From Pedobacter ghigonis (GTDB lineage Bacteria; Bacteroidota; Bacteroidia; Sphingobacteriales; Sphingobacteriaceae), in assembly GCF_903166585.1 (NCBI RefSeq), contig NZ_CAESCM010000007.1, forward strand, positions 186,001 to 250,000: a stretch of DNA of 64,000 bases, given 5' to 3'. The stretch's first letter is position 1. Each line of letters starts with the position of its first letter. The translations under genes and the position numbers were made by a program. Below are positions 58,041 through 64,000 of this stretch, piece after piece. The notes beneath the pieces were generated by a model, which ran no database searches, was not told where the DNA came from, and saw nothing but the letters and a program-made list of their open reading frames with translations.

Positions 58041-58128
58041 TTTTTCTAATAACTAGGATGATTAACAAGTATCGAAATAAGATTTGAAAACATCTGTTTC
58101 CGCGATACTATTTTACATTAAAATTTAA

Positions 58129-58167
58129 AATCGTTAGCGGAGACGATGAGAATCCCAACTAACGATT
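58129..58167 (-). terminator. Hairpin between proS and the trans-sulfuration gene
   Basis: AATCGTTAG (58129-58137) pairs perfectly with CTAACGATT (58159-58167) across a 21-base loop. It could end proS transcription or act in the leader of the next gene. The following T-rich tract on the minus strand (TTTAAATTTTAAT) is weak, so the role is uncertain. Confidence 0.35.
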
Positions 58168-58255
58168 AATTTAAAAGTTGCAAAAACAAAGTCACGACTA
58201 ATTCTGGCCATTGGCTGGGCGACTCACGACTCCAAACCCACGGCTCAGGGTTATG

Positions 58256-59728
58256 CTAATATGCTCTTGCAAATAATACTCTTTGTATAGATGGCTTGCC
58301 TGAATAAATACAAACGCCATCTTCCAGTTTATTATCTAAAGGAATACAACGGATGGTTGCCTTTGTTTCCTCTTTAATCTTTTGTTCCGTTTCTGGTGTT
58401 CCATCCCAGTGAGCCGAAATAAAACCTGCTTTGGTATCTAACAACTGCTGAAACTCTTCGTAAGAATTGGCCTCAGTAATGTGTTCATCGCGGTAAGTCA
58501 AAGCTTTGTTAAACATACTTTGTTGTATATCTTCCAGTAATTTGGCGATATAGATATCCAGACCTTCCTGCGGAACAGTTTGTTTTACCTTAGTATCCCT
58601 ACGGGCAATTTCTACCGTTTTATTTTCCAAATCGCGGCCACCAATAGCTATACGCACAGGCACACCTTTTAATTCGTAATCGGCAAATTTAAAGCCCGGA
58701 CGCTGTGTATCACGGTCGTCGTATTTTACCGAAATACCCATACCTTTTAAACGCATACTTAACTCGTTAACGTATGTCGAAATTTTAGCCAAATCTTCAT
58801 CGTTCTTATAAATCGGAACAATTACAACCTGGATTGGTGCCAGTTTTGGTGGAATAATTAAACCTGAATCATCGCTATGCGCCATAATTAAAGCACCCAT
58901 TAAACGGGTTGATACACCCCATGAGGTTGCCCAAACGTGATCTAACTTACCATCTTTACCGGTAAACTTAACGTCGAATGCTTTGGCAAAATTCTGTCCC
59001 AAAAAGTGTGAAGTACCAGCCTGCAATGCTTTACCATCCTGCATTAAAGCCTCAATGCAATAAGTATCTAAAGCACCTGCAAAACGCTCGTTTGGCGATT
59101 TACGGCCTCTGATTACCGGAACCGCTAGCCAGTTCTCAGCAAAATCGGCATAAATGTGCAACATGCGTTCTGTTTCTTCAATCGCTTCTTCAGCTGTAGC
59201 GTGTGCGGTATGTCCTTCCTGCCATAAAAACTCTGCAGTACGTAAGAACAAACGTGTACGCATTTCCCACCTTACCACATTGGCCCATTGGTTAATCAAA
59301 ATAGGCAAATCGCGGTACGACTGAATCCAACCTTTATAGGTATTCCAGATAATGGTTTCTGAAGTTGGGCGTACAATCAGTTCTTCTTCCAGCTTAGCCG
59401 TTTCATCTACAACGATATTTCCATTGCCGTCGTTTTTTAAACGGTAGTGTGTTACAACAGCACATTCTGTCGCAAATCCCTCAACATGAGAAGCTTCCTT
59501 CGAGAAAAATGACTTTGGAATGAATAATGGAAAATAAGCATTCTGATGACCAGTATCCTTAAACATTTTATCCAGTACTGCCTGCATTTTTTCCCATATA
59601 GCATAGCCATTAGGCTTTATAACCATACATCCGCGCACTGCCGAATGCTCGGCCAGGTCTGCTTTTAATACAATATCATTATACCATTGGGAATAATCGG
59701 CTTCTCGGCTTGTAATTTCTTTGCTCAT
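58256..59728 (-). CDS. proS: Prolyl-tRNA synthetase (ProS type 3, without editing insertion)
   Basis: This 490-residue class II synthetase charges tRNA-Pro with proline. The ATG at 59728 ([20 protein letters not shown]) is the conserved family start; a longer frame upstream adds an unrelated 29 residues. Visible motifs are RPTSE (120-124), RWEMRTR and [13 protein letters not shown] (motif 2, 153-173), [15 protein letters not shown] (238-252) and [20 protein letters not shown] (motif 3, 271-290). The anticodon-binding domain follows from about 298. The short form without the INS editing domain resembles archaeal and eukaryotic enzymes and is usual in Bacteroidota. It is divergently arranged with the lipoprotein gene at 59920. 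Confidence 0.97.
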   Translation of the reverse strand: MSKEITSREADYSQWYNDIVLKADLAEHSAVRGCMVIKPNGYAIWEKMQAVLDKMFKDTGHQNAYFPLFIPKSFFSKEASHVEGFATECAVVTHYRLKNDGNGNIVVDETAKLEEELIVRPTSETIIWNTYKGWIQSYRDLPILINQWANVVRWEMRTRLFLRTAEFLWQEGHTAHATAEEAIEETERMLHIYADFAENWLAVPVIRGRKSPNERFAGALDTYCIEALMQDGKALQAGTSHFLGQNFAKAFDVKFTGKDGKLDHVWATSWGVSTRLMGALIMAHSDDSGLIIPPKLAPIQVVIVPIYKNDEDLAKISTYVNELSMRLKGMGISVKYDDRDTQRPGFKFADYELKGVPVRIAIGGRDLENKTVEIARRDTKVKQTVPQEGLDIYIAKLLEDIQQSMFNKALTYRDEHITEANSYEEFQQLLDTKAGFISAHWDGTPETEQKIKEETKATIRCIPLDNKLEDGVCIYSGKPSIQRVLFARAY

Positions 59729-59863
59729 CTTATGTATTTGGAACGTAATTTGTATGTTAAAAACTGTAAAATTAGATGGCAAATTTATAAATTTATGCCT
59801 ACAAAAGTTTAACAAAATATTATCATTTATTTAATTGTTGTTTTATGCGACTAATTAAATAGT

Positions 59864-59871
59864 TATATTTG
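59864..59871 (+). promoter_or_regulatory. -7 promoter element of the lipoprotein-porin pair
   Basis: TATATTTG is an exact match to TANNTTTG, 49-56 bases before the ATG at 59920. A T-rich TTTT lies 19 bases upstream (59841-59844) in the -33 position, a partial fit to TTTG. Confidence 0.55.
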
Positions 59872-59919
59872 AATATATTCATTACATCCCATGCACACAC
59901 ACAACTAAATATAAACACA

Positions 59920-60930
59920 ATGAAACCAATTAAATTATTACCCATTGTAATGATTGCTGCCGCAGGGCTGGTCGCATCATGCTCTACATCAAAATTGGCT
60001 CAGAACAAGTCGAATGATGATGTTTATAATACTGTGGCTAAGGCCAGAGAGGTAGAAATTGTTCAGGTACAACCCCAGCAACAGGCGCGTAACCAGGGAC
60101 AGTACGACAACCAGGAATACGACGAATATTATGGCACAAGTAATCCTTATTACGACATGGATTACTCATCAAGGATAAACCGTTTTCATAATGGTTACAG
60201 CTTTCAGGGCTATTACGACCCCTATTTCGATAACTACTACTATGGCAACAGCTATGGTGCTTCAAACTACTTAGGCATTGGCTTAGGTTGGAGCAACGGT
60301 TATGGTTTAGGCTGGGGTAGCGGATACTACGGCGGTGGCTGGGGCTACGGAAGCATCTGGAACAACCCATTCTACTATGGTAACTATGGCTACGGCTGGA
60401 ATAACCCATGGGGCTGGAACTCATGGGGACCATACTCTTACTACGACCGTTATGGTTGGGGTGGCGGCGGATACTACGGCGGTGGCTGGGGTGGCGGCTA
60501 TTATGGTGGCGGTGTGTATACCAATAGAAATTACAGACCAAGACCAGGAAGTGATGACCGTGGTGTACCAAGATATGGCAGCAGCGCCGGAAACGGCGGC
60601 AGACCTGGCAGATCAGGTATAGCTAATCAAAATGGTGGTGTTTCTTACGCACCTAACAATAATGCTGGAAGACCGGTTAGAAACCAGGCAAACGGAGGAT
60701 ATACCCAAAACCAGGGCACACAAAGTGGCAGACCGACCAGAAACGAGAACTATTCACCTCAACCTCAAAGCAGCAGACCTACAAGGAATGAGAGCTATAC
60801 CCCTCCTGCAAGAACCGAAAGCAGACCTACTTATTCTCCTCCACCATCAAGTGGCGGTGGCGGCGGTGGTTCAACCGGCGGTGGCGGTGGTGGCGGCGGT
60901 TCACGTCCATCAAGAGCAGGAAGAGGTTAA
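59920..60930 (+). CDS. Gly/Tyr-rich lipoprotein of unknown function
   Basis: This 336-residue protein starts at the ATG at 59920, giving a lipoprotein signal peptide with lipobox LVASC (Cys21). An upstream in-frame TTG at 59869 falls on the promoter and is unlikely. After a polar stretch (to about 100) comes a segment dominated by Gly, Tyr, Trp and Asn (about 105-215, with GWGSGYYGGGWGYG-like runs), then an Arg/Pro/Asn-rich part repeating RPTRNE, and a C-terminal poly-Gly stretch ending RPSRAGRG. It looks largely disordered and extended. It is anchored in the outer or inner membrane and is co-directional with the porin gene 18 bases downstream. The low-complexity composition leaves no family call; envelope or matrix structure is possible. 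Confidence 0.8.
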   Translation: MKPIKLLPIVMIAAAGLVASCSTSKLAQNKSNDDVYNTVAKAREVEIVQVQPQQQARNQGQYDNQEYDEYYGTSNPYYDMDYSSRINRFHNGYSFQGYYDPYFDNYYYGNSYGASNYLGIGLGWSNGYGLGWGSGYYGGGWGYGSIWNNPFYYGNYGYGWNNPWGWNSWGPYSYYDRYGWGGGGYYGGGWGGGYYGGGVYTNRNYRPRPGSDDRGVPRYGSSAGNGGRPGRSGIANQNGGVSYAPNNNAGRPVRNQANGGYTQNQGTQSGRPTRNENYSPQPQSSRPTRNESYTPPARTESRPTYSPPPSSGGGGGGSTGGGGGGGGSRPSRAGRG

Positions 60931-60948
60931 TCAATTTAAACACACAAG

Positions 60949-62478
60949 ATGAAAAAATATATTTTAGCTTCGCTAGTAGCTACAGTAGCTGCTATGGGAT
61001 CGGCTTATGCCCAAAGTTACGCACCAGATGCTTATCGGTTCTCTCAAACCAATTACGGTTCTTCTGCCAGGTTTAAAGGCATGGGAGGCGCACAAATTGG
61101 TGTAGGTGGAGATATTGGTTCTATCAATGCCAACCCTGCGGGCTTAGGCTTGTTTACCAAATCAGAATTTAGCATTACACCAGAATTTAATAGCGTTTCT
61201 AATCAAAGCTCTTTTTTAGGCAACAACATCAAGACAGACAAGAACCAGATTAATCTGAATAACCTGGGGGTTGTTTTTTACAGCCCTGCAGCCAGAATGA
61301 AAGGCAGTGATGTAAGTAAAGGCTTGGTAAGTAGCGTTTTTGGATTAAGTTACACCAGAAACAATGACTTTTTAAATAATATCGGCTACAACGGCACCAA
61401 CACAAACAGCTCAATCAGGGATGCTTATGTTGATCAGGCTAACAATTATGGCACTGATAACAGTATAGCCGGTGATGCTTACAACAGCTATTTAATTAAT
61501 AAAAATACGCCAACTTTCCCAAATCAATATTCGGCAGAGCCTTATAACAATGCTACTTTCAAGCAAAACTGGGATGAAGCACGTTTAGGTTCTACCTCAG
61601 AATTTAATGTTGCTGGAGCACTTAATTTTGGCAATAAAGTTTACATTGGAGCCACAGCTAGTTTCGTAAATGTTAAATACACCAGCGATGCTACTTTTAC
61701 TGAATCAGGTATTGTTAATACTTATGATGATAGCTTGACCCCACCTCAATATACTGGTAATGAAAATTATTCACTTACACATTTCAGAAACCAGGAGACT
61801 AAAGGGGGCGGCTTTAACCTAAAACTGGGAATGATTTTCAGACCCGTAAATGAGTTAAGGATTGGTTTGAATTTCCAGACTCCTACATGGATGAACCTGG
61901 AAGATAATACAGCTGAAACTTTACAGGCAAGCCTGGCTGGAAACGCAACAAATTCACCATCAAATTCAAACAATGCAACTAAATATTACACTTTCAGTTA
62001 CAACTTACGTACTCCACTTAAAGCTTCTGCTGGTTTAAGTTACGTTATAGCCGGTACTGCTTTAATATCTGCTGATGTTGATTATGTAGATTATTCATCA
62101 ATGCGTTTTTCTGCTGATAATAATTCAGATATTTCAACCATTAACAGTTCTAACGATTTTATTAAAAATTCGTATAAAGAAACTGTTAACTACCGTTTTG
62201 GTGCTGAAGTAAAGGTAACTAATGAAGTAAGCTTAAGAGGTGGTTACGGTGTAAACGGAAGTGGCATTAAAGGTGGCGATAACAAATTCTATCAAGGCCA
62301 ATACTACACAGGTGGAATTGGCTATAGAGTAGATAATTATTATTTCGATTTAGCTTATCAAAACTATAAAACTAATTTTAGCTCAAGTCCTTACGAGTTG
62401 AATGATTACTCAGAACCAGTAGCTGATGTTAAAAGTAACAGAAACAATGTATTCTTAACTTTTGGTGTAAGGTTTTAA
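60949..62478 (+). CDS. OMPP1/FadL/TodX-family outer membrane transport protein
   Basis: This 509-residue outer membrane beta-barrel has a signal peptide ending near residue 21 (AMGSAYAQ). FadL-family hallmarks near the N-terminus are ARFKGMGGAQIGVGGDIGSINANPAGLG, followed by many alternating beta strands and an aromatic C-terminal strand ending FLTFGVRF, as expected for BAM-dependent insertion. Members carry hydrophobic compounds such as long-chain fatty acids across the outer membrane; the true substrate here is unknown. It starts 18 bases after the lipoprotein gene, so the pair likely forms one unit driven from 59864, closed by the strong terminator at 62504-62543. Confidence 0.92.
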   Translation: MKKYILASLVATVAAMGSAYAQSYAPDAYRFSQTNYGSSARFKGMGGAQIGVGGDIGSINANPAGLGLFTKSEFSITPEFNSVSNQSSFLGNNIKTDKNQINLNNLGVVFYSPAARMKGSDVSKGLVSSVFGLSYTRNNDFLNNIGYNGTNTNSSIRDAYVDQANNYGTDNSIAGDAYNSYLINKNTPTFPNQYSAEPYNNATFKQNWDEARLGSTSEFNVAGALNFGNKVYIGATASFVNVKYTSDATFTESGIVNTYDDSLTPPQYTGNENYSLTHFRNQETKGGGFNLKLGMIFRPVNELRIGLNFQTPTWMNLEDNTAETLQASLAGNATNSPSNSNNATKYYTFSYNLRTPLKASAGLSYVIAGTALISADVDYVDYSSMRFSADNNSDISTINSSNDFIKNSYKETVNYRFGAEVKVTNEVSLRGGYGVNGSGIKGGDNKFYQGQYYTGGIGYRVDNYYFDLAYQNYKTNFSSSPYELNDYSEPVADVKSNRNNVFLTFGVRF

Positions 62479-62503
62479 TAATAAACAGTTTACCAAGCAA
62501 TTA

Positions 62504-62543
62504 AAAAGCGCCAGTTTTCAATCAGAGAACTGGCGCTTTTTTT
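62504..62543 (+). terminator. Rho-independent terminator after the FadL-type gene
   Basis: AAAAGCGCCAGTTTTC (62504-62519) pairs with 62525-62540 (one G-U pair), with a 5-base loop and a T-run at 62537-62543. It is 26 bases past the stop codon. Confidence 0.92.
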
Positions 62544-62548
62544 GCAAC

Positions 62549-62578
62549 AAAAAAGGATACCCAATCCTGGGTACCCTT
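62549..62578 (-). terminator. Rho-independent terminator after the SusD-like gene
   Basis: AAGGATACCCA (62553-62563) pairs with TGGGTACCCTT (62568-62578) around a 4-base loop, with one G-U pair and a T-run on the minus strand from the A residues at 62549-62554. Together with the plus-strand terminator just to its left it insulates the two convergent genes. Confidence 0.8.
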
Positions 62579-62597
62579 CACTATTGACTAACCTTAT

Positions 62598-63995
62598 TTA
62601 ATTCACATCCCACCACAACCTGTCGGTAATTTTAGCCTTTTGTTGTGGCTGTGGGTTTGCTGTAATTTCGGTATTCGGATAAAGTACCCTTCTAGGAATT
62701 TCTGAAAGTGCGTTCTTCACTTTCGTTAAAGCCGGGAACCCGGTGCGGCGCCAATCGGTATAATTTTCGGCATTAAGAAAGTTCGCAACTGACTTTTCTT
62801 CCATAATTAAACGGAGTGCATTTGTACTGCTAAGTGTTCCGCGCGAAGCAACATAGGTATTCATATCTGCTGTGCTCACCCCTACTTTGGTCATATGTTG
62901 TTTGATACCCTCCTGATAAAAAGGTTGTGCAGCCGTAAAACCAGATACAACCAGCGTGGCTTCGGCTTTAATGAATAAGGCCTCGGTATAATTTACCAGA
63001 TAATTATTGGCATTGGCCCCTGCATAAAAATCGGCAGGAATAGAGTAAGCCTCCAGACTACCAATTTCATCTAAACCAATCTGCCGGCCTGTATATAAAC
63101 CGGTTTGTTTGGCGGGTTTAACCATTTTGCTTAATCTAGGGTCGTTTCTGGCAGTAAAAGCATCAACAAAGGTATTGGCAAGCACAAAGGTAGTACCTGG
63201 TAAAAAATTTTGTTGCCATGGGTTTTCTGCCCCTGCCGCACCGCTAAAAGCAATTTTAGCATCATCATCATTGCTTTGCATCCCGTTTGTGAGTGCTGTT
63301 AAAGCCAGTTGTGCCTGCGCCGAAGCTGTATTCCCGGGTGCTTTACTTAAGTGCATGTAATAACGCGCTTTTAAAGTATAAGCCAATTTTCTCCACTTGG
63401 CCATATCGCCGCCATAGATGTAATCGTCGCTGCCGGGCTTAAGGCCACCATTTTTTGCAATATCGGCTATTCCATCATCCAGTAGGGCTTGAATCTGAAC
63501 ATAAATCTGCTGCTGACTATCATACACCGGAGTTGGCTGCCCTACCCCTAAAAAAGCCTGACTGTAAGGCAGATCGCCCCAGGCATCTGTTGCATAACCC
63601 AAAGTATAAGCCGAAAGAATTTTAGCGATGGCTCCATAATTAGAATTGCCATTAGCGGCAGCTTTAATCTTTAGTAAATTCAGGTTGTTTAATGTTCTTA
63701 CATACACATTATTCCAGTCGCCATCCATATCAACATTATACATAAGATAAGTACCAAAATTTGGTGCCACCTGATTAAGCGCCATTACCTGAAGATATTG
63801 TTGCAGCACCACACTCAAATTCCCATCGCCTGCTGCATTGATATTTTGTGATATCAGCATTTGTATAGGTGGTAACATCAGCGATTCTTTAACATCAATC
63901 GGTCTGTTTGGATCATCATTTACATCCAGGTATTTTTTGCATCCGGCTAATGCCACCATAAGGGCAAAGCCTAAAATAAAATATATCTTTTTCAT
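62598..63995 (-). CDS. SusD/RagB-family outer membrane nutrient-binding lipoprotein (SusD-like_2)
   Basis: This 465-residue surface lipoprotein should capture glycans or peptides and pass them to a TonB-dependent SusC-like channel. The lipobox is ALAGC (Cys19), followed by a charged KKYLDVNDDP stretch that fits the Bacteroidota surface-export signal. TPR-like helices are seen (YNVDMDGDWNNVYVRTLNNLNLL, AYTLGYATDAWGDLPYSQAF). The C-terminus LSEIPRRVLYPNTE and DRLWWD are typical of the SusD-like_2 family (PF12771). The gene is complete; its start is five bases from the window edge. The SusC partner normally lies directly upstream, thus outside the window. The substrate cannot be told from this protein alone. 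Confidence 0.93.
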   Translation of the reverse strand: MKKIYFILGFALMVALAGCKKYLDVNDDPNRPIDVKESLMLPPIQMLISQNINAAGDGNLSVVLQQYLQVMALNQVAPNFGTYLMYNVDMDGDWNNVYVRTLNNLNLLKIKAAANGNSNYGAIAKILSAYTLGYATDAWGDLPYSQAFLGVGQPTPVYDSQQQIYVQIQALLDDGIADIAKNGGLKPGSDDYIYGGDMAKWRKLAYTLKARYYMHLSKAPGNTASAQAQLALTALTNGMQSNDDDAKIAFSGAAGAENPWQQNFLPGTTFVLANTFVDAFTARNDPRLSKMVKPAKQTGLYTGRQIGLDEIGSLEAYSIPADFYAGANANNYLVNYTEALFIKAEATLVVSGFTAAQPFYQEGIKQHMTKVGVSTADMNTYVASRGTLSSTNALRLIMEEKSVANFLNAENYTDWRRTGFPALTKVKNALSEIPRRVLYPNTEITANPQPQQKAKITDRLWWDVN

Positions 63996-64000
63996 GTTAT

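Noticed and set aside
58041..58255. SAM riboswitch in the leader of the trans-sulfuration gene
   Set aside because: None of the conserved SAM-I or SAM-II core sequences are present; only one simple hairpin is seen.
60038..60952. Frames of 95-177 codons on both strands within the Gly/Tyr-rich lipoprotein gene
   Set aside because: They arise from the GGN and TAY codon bias of the real gene; none has a signal, domain or start context.
1..64000. Horizontal island or mobile element carrying the adhesins
   Set aside because: No integrase, transposase, tRNA attachment site or flanking target repeats are visible, and the composition outside the repeats looks similar to that of the neighbours.

Overview
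The window reads as a chromosomal segment of a Bacteroidota bacterium, most likely a Sphingobacteriaceae (Pedobacter-like) organism. This is inferred from type IX secretion system (T9SS) type B C-terminal signals, PorP/SprF proteins, a SusD/RagB lipoprotein, the TANNTTTG-type promoter element before the lipoprotein gene, and the ProS type without an editing insertion. There is no phage, insertion sequence, CRISPR array, rRNA or tRNA gene that I can see.

Left edge (1-4199, minus strand): a translesion-type pair, dinB (Pol IV) followed one base later by a second DnaE-like polymerase III alpha subunit that runs off the window. Positions 4200-4495 are intergenic and hold a rho-independent terminator.

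Centre (4496-54616, almost all minus strand): two giant cell-surface adhesin cassettes. Cassette A is adhesin A (7534-32591, about 8,350 residues if read as one gene), a PorP/SprF protein (6503-7474) and a TPR/PD40/OmpA protein (4496-6457). Adhesin A is interrupted by a one-base frameshift near 30948-30957. Cassette B is adhesin B (35201-54616, 6,471 residues) and a PorP/SprF protein (34214-35188) that differs from the first at only six mature residues. A LuxR-type response regulator (33455-34102) and a small plus-strand gene (33250-33435) lie between the cassettes. Both adhesins share an N-terminal head, a DUF11 domain and a T9SS type B C-terminal domain. Their middles differ: A has thrombospondin-3-like Asp repeats, about 40 Calx-beta domains and cadherin-like domains; B has an 8 x 225 bp array and a 27-copy 303 bp array of near-identical modules. 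Each adhesin should cross the inner membrane by Sec and the outer membrane by T9SS, with its PorP/SprF partner helping display it and the OmpA protein tying cassette A to peptidoglycan.

Right side (55075-64000): a Crp/Fnr regulator, a TIGR02757/DUF2400 protein, a trans-sulfuration enzyme and prolyl-tRNA synthetase on the minus strand; a Gly/Tyr-rich lipoprotein and an OMPP1/FadL-type porin as a plus-strand pair; and a SusD-like lipoprotein on the minus strand whose TonB receptor partner should lie beyond the window end.
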